DNA of 64,000 nt from Cytophagaceae bacterium ABcell3. GTDB lineage: Bacteria > Bacteroidota > Bacteroidia > Cytophagales > Cytophagaceae. Positions 39,446 to 48,518 of the stretch are shown in pieces. A program made the position numbers and the translations under genes. The DNA lies in NCBI GenBank assembly GCA_030913385.1, contig CP133159.1, forward strand, positions 3,928,584 through 3,992,583, written 5' to 3'. How positions within the stretch are numbered: the first letter of the stretch is position 1; every line of letters begins with the position of its first letter. The notes beneath the pieces are model-generated. The model had not been told where the DNA came from. It saw nothing but the letters and a program-made list of their open reading frames with translations, and did not search any database.

Positions 39446-40786
39446 TTGAAAAATTCAGTTGTTCTTTATGCAATAGTAGCTGCCATGGGTGGCTTTTTGT
39501 TTGGATTTGACACCGCAGTAATTTCAGGTGCTGAGCAAGCTATCCAGGCACGCTGGGATCTTACTGACTGGATGCATGGGCTAGCAGTGGCCATTGCATT
39601 GTATGGAACCGTTATAGGCGCACTTTTAGGAGGAAAACCTGCTGATTGGTTCGGAAGAAAGAAAACTTTGATTTTTATAGGTATAATTTATACCATTTCT
39701 GCTCTAGGTTCGGCAATGGCCCCTGAGATTTATTCATTTATGATTTTCAGGTTTATTGGAGGTATTGGTGTAGGAGCCTCATCGGTTACAGCCCCTATGT
39801 ACATCTCTGAAATTTCCCCCGCCAAATCACGAGGAAAACTGGTTATGCTTTTCCAGCTTAACATTGTATTGGGAATTTTTATTGCTTTTTTGAGCAACTA
39901 TGCACTAGAAGGTGTTTCACCTAACTCATGGAGGTATATGTTGGCAATAGAAGCTGTGCCTGCACTAGCCTTTACAGGTCTTGCTTTTGTCATTGCAGAA
40001 AGCCCACGGTGGCTGGTATTGAAAAAGCACGATGAAACCGCTGCGCTACAAGTACTGAACAAGGTAAACCCTGGTAATGAGCAGGAAATGCTCGAACAAA
40101 TTAAATATTCAGCTAAAGATGTCAAAGGAGACGAAAAACTATTTGTTCCCAGATACTCCAAACTACTGGTAATTACTTTCATTTTTGCTTTTCTTAACCA
40201 AGTAACCGGTATTAACGCAGTGTTATATTATGCACCACGGATATTTGAAATGACAGGTTTAGCTTCTGAAGAGTCTCTGCTCAGCACCTCAGGAATCGGT
40301 TTAGTAAACATGCTCTTTACAATTGTCGGAATGATACTAATAGACCGTGCAGGCAGAAAAACCCTTATGTACATTGGATCAATAGGCATGGCCTTGTCCT
40401 TAGCTTTTCTTGCCAGAGCCTTCTTTATAGACGACTATGCAGGTGTAGCGCCTTTTATATTTGCATTTATTGCCTTCTTTGCCATGTCCCATGGCGCTGT
40501 TATTTGGGTATTTCTTTCTGAGATATTTCCTAATGTGGTCAGAGCAGCCGGACAATCGTTTGGTAGCCTTACGCACTGGATTTTTGCTGCCATTATTGCC
40601 AACTTGTTCCCCATTTCCCTTGCCGCCTTTGGCGCAGGGGCTGTCTTCGCCTTCTTTGCGACTATGATGGCTTTGCAGTTTTTCTTTATATGGAAGGTAA
40701 TGCCTGAAACCAAAGGGGTACCATTAGAAGATATTCAGAAAAAGCTAGGGATTGCAGGAAAGGTACCTGAGGAAGAAAAAGTCTAA
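39446..40786 (+). CDS. MFS sugar porter (xylose/galactose:H+ symporter type)
   Basis: A 446-residue, twelve-helix transporter. Motifs of the sugar porter family appear in order: GGFLFGFDTAVISGAE, GKPADWFGRKK, ISPAKSRGKLV, ESPRWLV, VTGINAVLYYAPRI, DRAGRKTLM and PETKGVPLEDIQ. It likely imports a hexose or pentose with protons, but the specific sugar cannot be read from the sequence. The start is TTG at 39446, immediately before the conserved N-terminal hydrophobic segment. Confidence 0.92.
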   Translation: MKNSVVLYAIVAAMGGFLFGFDTAVISGAEQAIQARWDLTDWMHGLAVAIALYGTVIGALLGGKPADWFGRKKTLIFIGIIYTISALGSAMAPEIYSFMIFRFIGGIGVGASSVTAPMYISEISPAKSRGKLVMLFQLNIVLGIFIAFLSNYALEGVSPNSWRYMLAIEAVPALAFTGLAFVIAESPRWLVLKKHDETAALQVLNKVNPGNEQEMLEQIKYSAKDVKGDEKLFVPRYSKLLVITFIFAFLNQVTGINAVLYYAPRIFEMTGLASEESLLSTSGIGLVNMLFTIVGMILIDRAGRKTLMYIGSIGMALSLAFLARAFFIDDYAGVAPFIFAFIAFFAMSHGAVIWVFLSEIFPNVVRAAGQSFGSLTHWIFAAIIANLFPISLAAFGAGAVFAFFATMMALQFFFIWKVMPETKGVPLEDIQKKLGIAGKVPEEEKV

Positions 40787-40826
40787 AGTTTCCGAAAAAC
40801 CTAATTACCTTAATAAATAGCAATAA

Positions 40827-40861
40827 AAAAAGAGGAACAGTTAAACTGTTCCTCTTTTCTT
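40827..40861 (+). terminator. Terminator after the sugar porter
   Basis: Long near-perfect stem AAGAGGAACAGTT / AACTGTTCCTCTT with T-run following. Confidence 0.88.
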
Positions 40862-40869
40862 ATCCTTTA

Positions 40870-40950
40870 AACTGAAATATGCAATATAAACTTTTGTATT
40901 ACGCAACAAAAGCTTCAAAAAAAGTCGCTTAAGGCAACATTTTGGGCATT
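40870..40950 (+). repeat. MITE-like dispersed repeat, copy D (degenerate, one end)
   Basis: Begins with AAATATGCAATATAAACTTTT (first terminal repeat) and continues TTACGCAACAAAAG and AAGTCGCTTAAGG, matching copy C in order; the second terminal repeat is absent. Confidence 0.45.
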
Positions 40951-40969
40951 TTCCCTGCACGTCCTATTT

Positions 40970-41533
40970 TTACTTATCGCAATTCTCATACTCTTCCACT
41001 ATCTTCACTATATCATCTGCCTCTACCCCTAATTCTCCATTAGAAATTTTTTCGGCCACTGAAGGACAATCTTCAAAAAACTTAGCGCCTTTTTTCTTCC
41101 AAAAAAGCCTTTTCCCATCCATTGAAACAGGTTTTTCATCAATCCCCACTCGTTGAACCCCGAATTCGCCATCGCCTATTTTAAGGTAATATAGGTTTAC
41201 TTTTTCACCTTTAGATATTACACCCATAAATATATCACCTGAATACATCATTGGCTCGACCACACTCGAGAACTTTACAGACTCAAATTTAAGCGGCTGA
41301 GAATTTTCTTGGTTCAACACAAAACCTTGAATATGCTTAGGTTTATATGTACGTGCTTTTCTAAGGTTCTCATTGGAATAAAAAACAGCTTTTTTAGCTG
41401 TAACAGTACCGAACTTCCCCTCTATGATTTTTCCTTCAGAATCTATAATATGACCGGTAGTTCTTTTATCTTGGCCGAAAGCCATAGAAAATAAACTCGT
41501 TACTAACAGGCAAGTAATCCAAATGCTTTTCAT
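40970..41533 (-). CDS. Secreted protein of unknown function
   Basis: A 187-residue protein with signal peptide (MKSIWITCLLVTSLFSMAFG) and a mature part with mixed beta and charged segments (GHIIDSEGKIIEGKFG, VEPMMYSGDIFMGV, EKISNGELGVEADDIVKI). I recognise no family. It probably sits in the periplasm. It has no operon partner, and the 328-nt region upstream (41534-41861) shows no coding frame or repeat. Confidence 0.6.
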   Translation of the reverse strand: MKSIWITCLLVTSLFSMAFGQDKRTTGHIIDSEGKIIEGKFGTVTAKKAVFYSNENLRKARTYKPKHIQGFVLNQENSQPLKFESVKFSSVVEPMMYSGDIFMGVISKGEKVNLYYLKIGDGEFGVQRVGIDEKPVSMDGKRLFWKKKGAKFFEDCPSVAEKISNGELGVEADDIVKIVEEYENCDK

Positions 41534-41861
41534 TTTTTTATAATTATGATGAATCTAATATTACAAAGGATAAATATACTATAACAAACTATAAAAAAAC
41601 ACCACATACAACAAAAAAATATCATCTACAAAATTCAGAAACCATTTGTGGGTAACAAAAACTGCCAATCAGCCACTTGTATACTTTTAGGGGCATCCTC
41701 CCCATTACAGCAGCCGGAATTGTATTGCCGGAATATTAGACATTGTTCTATTTGTCAAAGGAAATAGTTTCTCAAAATATTCAACCAATAAAAGTTACTA
41801 AACTAACCAACCGTTGACCTAAGCTGCTTTTCTACCATCCACTTAAGAGCCTGTCTCAAAC

Positions 41862-43250
41862 CTACTTTCCATTATACACCCTACTTTTTTCAGAAAACAT
41901 TTCTACAGCCTGTCTATCAATAGCGTAAACAGCCATGCAACTTTGCACAAAACCAGATATCAGCTCATACAAGCCCAACCCTATATAACCAAAATCCCTA
42001 ACATCATACAACATAAGTCGCTCATCTTCGTAACTCCAGCCATCTTCATGCCTTATAGATAAATTTGTCCCGTAAACATCCCATGAGTTATTAGTAGTAC
42101 CCATATTTAAAGGTGCCCGAGCTCTCCTTGAGTAAATAGCCAAAGGTTTCATTCCTCTTTCGGTATAGTGTACCATCATTCTGATATCAAATGCATAGCT
42201 CCTGCCTTTTAGATCAGGCACAGTACCCACATGGTGCCATGTTTTCTCATTTTTAGCTGCATGAGCAGGTGCTGCTTTTACCAACTGCTGAACTATTAAG
42301 TTATTATCCTGAAAAGATTTTAACCTGTTTAATGCATCCAAAAACTCATTATCATTAGTTACAGTCATTACCCCTTGTCCTGCATTACTAGTAGGCACCT
42401 TTATGACCATAGCCTTATCAAGCATTTGATAATACTCCTGTAGCTGACTATACTCCACATTAAGAAAGGTAGCGGGAGTCAGGATTTGCAGCCCCAGAGG
42501 GTCATTTACCTCATTAAACTTTAGATAAGCTTTTTCAGCCATTTCTTTGTTCCTCCCACCTGCAAGGCAAGCTTCTAAAGGATTTAAAAGCAAAGTGCCA
42601 CACTTTTCAGGGATTAGCTCCCAAGGTTTTTGAGTGACATATCTAAAAGCGGCTCTAATTTTCACCCACCCAGAAGCATTGACCCAGACATACATGACAC
42701 CGTCTTCAAACTTTACACTTTCGTTGAAGTCGCTACAGTTAACCAAGTAAACATGCTCGTTGAAAACCTCTGCAATGGTAGCTGCATAGCCTATGTTCTC
42801 CATCCCATTTTTGTCATACACTACTGCCAAAGCCCCACTTTCCGGCCAACTGTCAACCATGGGTTTAAAAGTCCCCTCTATTAACCTTTTATACCCTCCT
42901 TGTTCTACATTCAAATCCAACAGAGGCATACTTTTCTGACCTGAAGGGCAAGAGTTTGTTTCTATCAAAGCAATCCTCCGTTGCCCTAGCTTATTTACAA
43001 CATACATCAAATCAGTACCAGCCCACTTCAGGTAACTAGGCTTATAAGACAATATGTCTTTTAAAAGCTCACTATCAGACTGGGGGTGCAAGCGGTTATA
43101 CCGCTCTATTATTTGCTCTGTAGAAAGATTAAGAAAATAAGAAACAAGTGGATGGATATTTGAATTTAACACACGTGGATACCAATGGTCTGTTGGCTCA
43201 AAATCTCCAGGCTCTACAATATGCACATTCTTCGAAACAGATAGTTGCAT
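41862..43250 (-). CDS. ATP-grasp-like protein of unknown substrate
   Basis: A 462-residue soluble protein with no signal peptide. The middle and C-terminal parts suggest an ATP-grasp fold: Lys284 in MVIKVPTSNAGQG (ATP lysine and glycine-rich loop), a hinge-like LIVQQLVK near 319-325, then FDIRMMVHY (Asp355, Arg357) and RRARAPLN. The N-terminal third (GTDLMYVVNKLGQRR, ALIETNSCPSGQ) has alpha/beta character. ATP-grasp enzymes ligate a carboxylate to an amine using ATP, but neither partner can be deduced. The final Mg-binding segment is not clearly seen, so family assignment is tentative. Confidence 0.5.
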   Translation of the reverse strand: MQLSVSKNVHIVEPGDFEPTDHWYPRVLNSNIHPLVSYFLNLSTEQIIERYNRLHPQSDSELLKDILSYKPSYLKWAGTDLMYVVNKLGQRRIALIETNSCPSGQKSMPLLDLNVEQGGYKRLIEGTFKPMVDSWPESGALAVVYDKNGMENIGYAATIAEVFNEHVYLVNCSDFNESVKFEDGVMYVWVNASGWVKIRAAFRYVTQKPWELIPEKCGTLLLNPLEACLAGGRNKEMAEKAYLKFNEVNDPLGLQILTPATFLNVEYSQLQEYYQMLDKAMVIKVPTSNAGQGVMTVTNDNEFLDALNRLKSFQDNNLIVQQLVKAAPAHAAKNEKTWHHVGTVPDLKGRSYAFDIRMMVHYTERGMKPLAIYSRRARAPLNMGTTNNSWDVYGTNLSIRHEDGWSYEDERLMLYDVRDFGYIGLGLYELISGFVQSCMAVYAIDRQAVEMFSEKSRVYNGK

Positions 43251-43387
43251 AGGCTATATTTTTCAAGTATTTACTACCACCTCTCCCCCACATTGAGAAT
43301 TTAGGCCTTATAATAAAAAAACAAGGTCTAAAAGGTTATGTTCAAAACACCCTCACTACATCTAGTAAACCGATCCACAATCTTGAT

Positions 43388-44152
43388 TCATAAGGAAAAA
43401 ATGGTCAAAAAGTCCAAGATTATATTTCGATGGCTCCATAACATTATTAAACCACTTAAAACCATCAAACCAACTACCATAACCCTAAAATGTGCATAGG
43501 AAATACGTGCCAATATTAATTTCCCTATATAAATAGCCAGAACAGCAGACGAACCTGTAAGGAGACCGTAAACAAGTACCTCTTCAGTAATTAGCCCTAA
43601 CCATGTGTAACTTATAATTTTTGAAACATGAAGAATAACAGCATTTGCGGCCCTGGTACCAATTAGTCCTTCTTTAGAAATACCATAGCTGAGGTAAGCT
43701 GAGTTCATCAAAGGACCTACTCCTCCTATAAGCCCAGACAAAAAAGCTATAATAAAACCAATAGGTACAAAATACCAGACCTTAAACTTTTTCTTACCAC
43801 CTGCAGTCCCCTTATCCCTAAGCTGATAGATAGTAGAGACTAAAAAAAGGCCAATTACAATCTGGAGAAAATCTACAGGTACAATCGCCAACATATTAGC
43901 TCCTAACACAGAACCAGCGATGGTGGAAGGGAACAACCAACTGAACAGTTTCCAGTCAATATATTTCCAAAAGAAAAACACTTTTGAGCTACTGCTCATG
44001 GCAATACCAATAGTCATTATAGGCGCCACGGATCGCACACCAACAGCAAAAGCAATTAGAGGCATGAGCAGCAGGCTGGCTCCACCTCCAGTTAAAGTAC
44101 TCAAGACAAAAATAAGGAATGCCCCAAAAATTAAGATAAGCCCATTAATCAT
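43388..44152 (-). CDS. TauE/SafE family membrane transporter
   Basis: A 254-residue membrane protein starting at ATG 44152 (MINGLILIF); the longer frame starts at TTG 44158. Eight or so hydrophobic segments; STLTGGGASLLLMP and GLIGGVGPLMNSAYL are the two family loops. Members export or import sulfite, sulfoacetate or related anions. It lies downstream of the cyanate genes on the same strand, but a terminator at 44255-44290 separates them, so co-expression is uncertain. Confidence 0.87.
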   Translation of the reverse strand: MINGLILIFGAFLIFVLSTLTGGGASLLLMPLIAFAVGVRSVAPIMTIGIAMSSSSKVFFFWKYIDWKLFSWLFPSTIAGSVLGANMLAIVPVDFLQIVIGLFLVSTIYQLRDKGTAGGKKKFKVWYFVPIGFIIAFLSGLIGGVGPLMNSAYLSYGISKEGLIGTRAANAVILHVSKIISYTWLGLITEEVLVYGLLTGSSAVLAIYIGKLILARISYAHFRVMVVGLMVLSGLIMLWSHRNIILDFLTIFSL

Positions 44153-44254
44153 AAGCAAGCGTTAAACCTTATTATTTAAAACCACCTAAAAAGGTTATCG
44201 TTTAAATAGCTTCTATCCTCTTTTGCCTCTTATCAAAGTTATTTTTACAAGCAT

Positions 44255-44290
44255 AAAAAAAGCCCGGCAGAACTCCCTCTACCGGACTAT
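44255..44290 (-). terminator. Terminator at the end of the cyanate transcription unit
   Basis: On the minus strand AGTCCGGTAGA / TCTGCCGGGCT, pairing with wobbles, followed by seven Ts. Confidence 0.85.
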
Positions 44291-44313
44291 ATATAACCTG
44301 ACTCAAGAAAACC

Positions 44314-44721
44314 CTATGCTATACGCCGCTCACATTCCTGGATCGGAATATCGTTGGCGCTCATATCACGGCGTTTCATCAACCCACTTTCATCAAACTC
44401 CCAATGTTCATTACCGTGAGTCCGGTACCATTGCCCACTATACGCATGTTGCCACTCATACTCAAATCGAACCGATATCCTACAGTCAGTAAAAGCCCAG
44501 AGCTCCTTCATTAACCTATAATCCTTTTCTAAAGCCCACTTCCGAAGTAAAAATTCTTTAATAGCGTCTCTACCTTGAAAAAACTCGGTTCTATTTCGCC
44601 AAACAGAATCTTCTGTATATGCCAACGCAACACGTTCAGGATCTTTACTGTTCCAAGCACTCTCTGCGGCTTTCACCTTTGCCTTGGCAGTTTCATACGT
44701 AAATGGAGGCACCAATTTCAT
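44314..44721 (-). CDS. DUF1348 (NTF2-like) protein
   Basis: A 135-residue protein with the DUF1348 pattern: [48 protein letters not shown] and [17 protein letters not shown]. It forms a cone-shaped NTF2-like fold and may bind a small ligand or catalyse isomerisation; no reaction is known. It follows cynS by 26 nt, at the end of the cyanate unit, and shares its terminator. A link to cyanate metabolism is inferred from position. Confidence 0.85.
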   Translation of the reverse strand: MKLVPPFTYETAKAKVKAAESAWNSKDPERVALAYTEDSVWRNRTEFFQGRDAIKEFLLRKWALEKDYRLMKELWAFTDCRISVRFEYEWQHAYSGQWYRTHGNEHWEFDESGLMKRRDMSANDIPIQECERRIA

Positions 44722-44747
44722 TGTATTCTGAGGTTATGATTAAAAAA

Positions 44748-45191
44748 TTACCATTTTTTATAAGGAAGGAACTTTCCATTCATAATTACCTTTACTCTAT
44801 CCCCTTTTGGATCTTCGAGCTTTTCTACATCCATAGAAAAGTCTATGGCAGACATAATACCATCACCAAATTTTTCATGTATAATCTCCTTCAGTGTAGT
44901 ACCGTATACATAAGAAATTTCAAAAAATCTATAAATTAATGGGTCAGAAGGGACTTCTTGCCCGTTCCCTTTCAATGGGAATGCCTGCAATGCCGCCTCT
45001 ACATCAGAGTTCAGGTCTAAAAAAGACACTAACTTGGCAGCATATTCAGAAGGTAAAGAGTTTTGGCCAAGACAAGCAGATGTCGTAAACACCTCTGAAA
45101 GGCCAACAGCACCAGCAATTTGGTTCCAAGTCAACTTCTTCTTTGCTTTAGCCAAAATTATGGCTTCTGTCATTTCTGTTTTAGTCATCAT
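44748..45191 (-). CDS. cynS: Cyanase (cyanate hydratase)
   Basis: A 147-residue protein with an N-terminal POU-like helical part (LTWNQIAGAVGLSEVFTTSA) and a C-terminal catalytic part. Arg88, Glu91 and Ser114 lie in YRFFEI and GIMSAIDF, matching the R96/E99/S122 spacing of the E. coli enzyme exactly (3 and 23). CynS converts cyanate plus bicarbonate to carbamate, then ammonia and CO2. It is downstream of an ABC importer in the same direction with a 102-nt gap, so may share its transcript or use a weak internal promoter. Confidence 0.97.
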   Translation of the reverse strand: MMTKTEMTEAIILAKAKKKLTWNQIAGAVGLSEVFTTSACLGQNSLPSEYAAKLVSFLDLNSDVEAALQAFPLKGNGQEVPSDPLIYRFFEISYVYGTTLKEIIHEKFGDGIMSAIDFSMDVEKLEDPKGDRVKVIMNGKFLPYKKW

Positions 45192-45293
45192 AATATGTAC
45201 AATTTAAAATAGTTTACTTAATGTTAAGGCAAACCCCTCCTCTAACCAATATTTAAAAACACTGATTCACAAGTAATTAAAAATAAAAATTAA

Positions 45294-46178
45294 TTACATT
45301 GCAGCAGAGGGAAAGCTGTAGCTTTTATTTTGGTTCTTAGGCTGGCTGTCCTTACCGACCCGCTGCTTCCGGGCCTCCTCAGCCAAATCTTTAGAGCGCT
45401 TCACAAGGAATTGAATCACATGATTCCTGATTTCATAATATCGGGAGTCATTCAATACAGCTTCACGGTCACGTGGCTTTGCAATGTCCACTTTGACAGA
45501 CTCTGCAATTTCTGCATAAGGGCCGTTGGTCATTAGCAAAATTCTATCAGACAGTAATATCGCTTCATCTACGTCATGTGTAATCATAAAAATGGTCTGA
45601 TTTACTTCGGAACAAATACGGACAAGTTCATCCTGTATAACCCCACGTGTCAAAGCGTCAAGAGCCCCAAAAGGCTCATCCATTAAAAGAAGTTTTGGCT
45701 CTATGGCAAAAGCCCTAGCAATACCCACACGTTGCCTCATACCACCAGAAAGTTCACTTGGTTTACGCCCTTCCACCCCTGTTAGCCCTACCATTTCCAA
45801 ATATTTCTGTGCGTGACCTAAAACTTGACTTTCTTTCCATTTAGGCCATCGAGCTTTTACAGCCATAGTAACATTTTTCAACACTGTCAACCAAGGCAAA
45901 AGGCTATGGTTCTGAAATATAACACCTCTATCCAAGCTAGGCCCTTGAACCTTGACACCTTCCATCATAATCAATCCTTCACTTGGAGTGTCAAGCCCAG
46001 CCAAACTGTTTAATATAGTAGATTTCCCACAACCAGAATGCCCAATGATACATACAAACTCTCCTTTTGCTATTGAGAAGTTTATATTTTCAAAGACCGT
46101 CAACCCTTGTTCGCCCTTTTTCTCTGCAGGATACCGTTTAGCTAAATTCTCTATTTTCAAATAATTTTCATTATTCAT
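45294..46178 (-). CDS. ABC transporter ATPase (nitrate/cyanate type)
   Basis: A 294-residue ATPase: Walker [10 protein letters not shown], signature [14 protein letters not shown], Walker [13 protein letters not shown] and the switch His in MITHDVDEA. It fits the NrtD/TauB/SsuB branch that energises nitrate, sulfonate and cyanate importers. A C-terminal tail of about 40 residues is Lys/Gln/Ser-rich. It lies 25 nt after the permease and upstream of cynS, so cyanate is the best substrate guess. Confidence 0.92.
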   Translation of the reverse strand: MNNENYLKIENLAKRYPAEKKGEQGLTVFENINFSIAKGEFVCIIGHSGCGKSTILNSLAGLDTPSEGLIMMEGVKVQGPSLDRGVIFQNHSLLPWLTVLKNVTMAVKARWPKWKESQVLGHAQKYLEMVGLTGVEGRKPSELSGGMRQRVGIARAFAIEPKLLLMDEPFGALDALTRGVIQDELVRICSEVNQTIFMITHDVDEAILLSDRILLMTNGPYAEIAESVKVDIAKPRDREAVLNDSRYYEIRNHVIQFLVKRSKDLAEEARKQRVGKDSQPKNQNKSYSFPSAAM

Positions 46179-46203
46179 AAGTCAGGTAGTTTTTGTTCAA
46201 ATC

Positions 46204-47046
46204 TTATTCTGTATACACGAAAAGCTTTCCAGCACGATTGATAAGAAAGTCGAGCAACATGCCCACTACACCAATCATAAGCACTGAAAAAATCACACTT
46301 GCCAAATCCAGGTTATTCCATTCATTCCATACATAATATCCTATTCCTGTTCCACCTACCAACATTTCAGCAGCCACGATTACCAGCCACGAAATCCCTA
46401 TAGATATTCTAAGACCTGTGAAAATAGTAGGGGCCGCTGCAGGCAATATGATTTGAAAAGCCTTTTGAAAGGCGTTCATCTCCAAGGTTCGACCTACATT
46501 CAACCAGTCTTTTTTAACCGACGCCACCCCAAAAGCAGTATTCATGAGAATTGGCCAAACAGAGCAAATAAATATCACAAAGATTGCAGACATGGCAGAA
46601 TCCTTAATAATAAACAGCGCCAAAGGCATCCAGGCAAGAGGAGAAATGGGCTTTAACAGCTGAATAAAAGGATCTAAAGCTTTATACATAATCGGTGACA
46701 TACCAATCAGAAACCCAGCAGGGACAGCTATTATTATAGCCAAGAAGTACCCAAGCAAGACCCGCCCCAAAGAGTAAAAGATTTGTACTCCAATACCTTT
46801 ATCATTGGGCCCTGCATCATAAAAAGGATTGCTAAGCTCTTGCCAAGCTCTCGAAAAAACTGCTATAGGGCCTGGCAAAGAAGCCTTCTCCTCTGAGGCT
46901 CCCATCAAAATTTCATACTCTGTCAACTCTTTTGTTTCCTTTTTCCCTTTACTGGTAAATACTTCACCAAGGATAAAAGCAAAGGCAAATAACGTTAAGC
47001 TGATAATAGCGGCATTTATTGTTTCTCTCTTCATATTATTCAGCAT
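46204..47046 (-). CDS. ABC transporter permease (nitrate/cyanate type)
   Basis: A 280-residue permease with about six membrane segments and the EAA-like loop around GRTLEMNAFQKAFQIILPAA. The sequence PISPLAWMPLALFIIKDS and ISWLVIVAAEMLVGGTG is typical of NrtB/CynB-type proteins. ATG 47046 overlaps the end of the binding-protein gene by 11 nt; ATG 47034 (MKRETI) just after it is also possible. It partners the ATPase at 45294 and the binding protein at 47036. Confidence 0.92.
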   Translation of the reverse strand: MLNNMKRETINAAIISLTLFAFAFILGEVFTSKGKKETKELTEYEILMGASEEKASLPGPIAVFSRAWQELSNPFYDAGPNDKGIGVQIFYSLGRVLLGYFLAIIIAVPAGFLIGMSPIMYKALDPFIQLLKPISPLAWMPLALFIIKDSAMSAIFVIFICSVWPILMNTAFGVASVKKDWLNVGRTLEMNAFQKAFQIILPAAAPTIFTGLRISIGISWLVIVAAEMLVGGTGIGYYVWNEWNNLDLASVIFSVLMIGVVGMLLDFLINRAGKLFVYTE

Positions 47047-48427
47047 TTGTCAGTGAAACTTTCTTTTTGATCGCAAAACTATCCACATAAGCTTCTGGCT
47101 TATGAGGGTCAAACTTCTTACCCATGATGTAGTGAGTTTTATAGTTTGAAGAAGGTGGCGTATACCCAAGCTCTTTCATATACTTAGCACATTCAGTAGT
47201 TAGGTATACCTGTTCCGAAATCTTTTTATAGTCCACATGGCCATTTATGTAGCCCCAGCGCTTCATTTGGGTAAGGATCCAAACCCCCATTGAATTCCAA
47301 GGAAAAGGGTCAAATCCAATTCTATCCGGATCATTCTTAACATTGCCAAGCCCATCGGCATATCGCCCAGTAAGCACCTGTTCCACCACTGTTTGAGGTT
47401 GATTAAGATAGTTTGTAGTAGAAATGGCTTCGGCAATACTTTTCCTGTTTTCATGCTTAGCCGAATAATGAGTAGCATCGACAATAGCTTTAAAGATAGC
47501 ACCATAGGTATTTGGCATAGATGTGGCAAACTCTTGACTGCATGCAAACGCACAACAAGGGTGTCCGTCCCATATCTCTTTGGTGAGCATATGGATAAAT
47601 CCTACATTTTCAAAAACCGCCCTTTGGTTAAATGGATCTGGAGCCAGATATCCATCAACATTACCTGCACGCAGGTTTGCCACCATTTCAGGGGGAGGAA
47701 CGACACGAATTTGAATGTCTTTATCAGGATCCAGTCCGCTTTCAGCAACCAGATACCGTAATAAAAAATTATGCATGGAGTACTCAAAAGGTACTGCAAA
47801 TTTGAAGCCCTTCCACTGTTTAGGACTTCGCTTGTCCTTATGCTTTACATGAAGCGTAATAGCCTGACCATTTATATTTTCGACAGCAGGCATCAAAAAA
47901 GGAGCTTTAACCGAACCCGCACCCATGGTAATAGCTAATGGCATTGGGGTGAGCATATGACAGGCATCGTACTCATTGTTCAATGATTTGTCTCTTGCCA
48001 CAGCCCAACCTGCAGTTTTTATGACATCTACATTAAGGCCATACTTACTGTAAAAACCCATAGGGTGCGCCATAATTATTGGGGTAGCACAAGTAATAGG
48101 AACGAAACCTACCTTAAGGTTTTTCTTCTCCAGTTTACCGTTCGACTCTTTAACAGCAGCCTTGAGAGCGTCCATAGGAAAAATAGCAGCCAACGCAGCC
48201 ATGAATGTAGACTTTCCTACTACTTTAATAAACTGCCGACGCTCCATATCGTTAGGAAAAACAGAACGCACTACAGCGTTTTCAACAGCACGGTCAATGA
48301 TTTCTTCTTGTGTTTGAGGGATGTCAGCATCTGCACGTGAAGGGGAGCAAGAACTACAGCCACATCCAGAACCGTGGCTAAGCTTTGATTCTGAATCATA
48401 AGGGTTATCGAGACTATTAATTGACAT
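47036..48427 (-). CDS. CmpA/NrtA-type substrate-binding protein with Tat signal
   Basis: A 463-residue binding protein. It begins with a Cys-rich leader (GSGCGCSSCS, residues 19-28), then a spacer and a twin-arginine signal (ERRQFIKVVG, Arg63-64) before a hydrophobic stretch, so it is probably exported folded via Tat. The mature part (VGFVPITCATPIIMAHPMGF, GAGSVKAPFLMP, LRAGNVDGYLAPDPFNQ) matches the CmpA/NrtA family. I recall similar leader-plus-RR proteins from Proteobacteria, but cannot verify that here. Its ligand should be a small anion, cyanate being favoured by the nearby cynS. Confidence 0.9.
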   Translation of the reverse strand: MSINSLDNPYDSESKLSHGSGCGCSSCSPSRADADIPQTQEEIIDRAVENAVVRSVFPNDMERRQFIKVVGKSTFMAALAAIFPMDALKAAVKESNGKLEKKNLKVGFVPITCATPIIMAHPMGFYSKYGLNVDVIKTAGWAVARDKSLNNEYDACHMLTPMPLAITMGAGSVKAPFLMPAVENINGQAITLHVKHKDKRSPKQWKGFKFAVPFEYSMHNFLLRYLVAESGLDPDKDIQIRVVPPPEMVANLRAGNVDGYLAPDPFNQRAVFENVGFIHMLTKEIWDGHPCCAFACSQEFATSMPNTYGAIFKAIVDATHYSAKHENRKSIAEAISTTNYLNQPQTVVEQVLTGRYADGLGNVKNDPDRIGFDPFPWNSMGVWILTQMKRWGYINGHVDYKKISEQVYLTTECAKYMKELGYTPPSSNYKTHYIMGKKFDPHKPEAYVDSFAIKKKVSLTNAE

Positions 48428-48518
48428 AGTTCAATGGGTTTAAGTGGTACAAATATTTAATATTATCCTGTGACCAATCCTACCACTACCTTTGGCTAAC
48501 CCATGCTCCTACACACTC

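Noticed and set aside
47393-47761. 122-codon plus-strand frame
   Set aside because: Lies wholly within the binding-protein gene and has no recognisable features.
45294-48427. Nitrate importer instead of cyanate importer
   Set aside because: The proteins fit either, but no nitrate or nitrite reductase is in the window while cynS lies in the same unit; kept only as an alternative.
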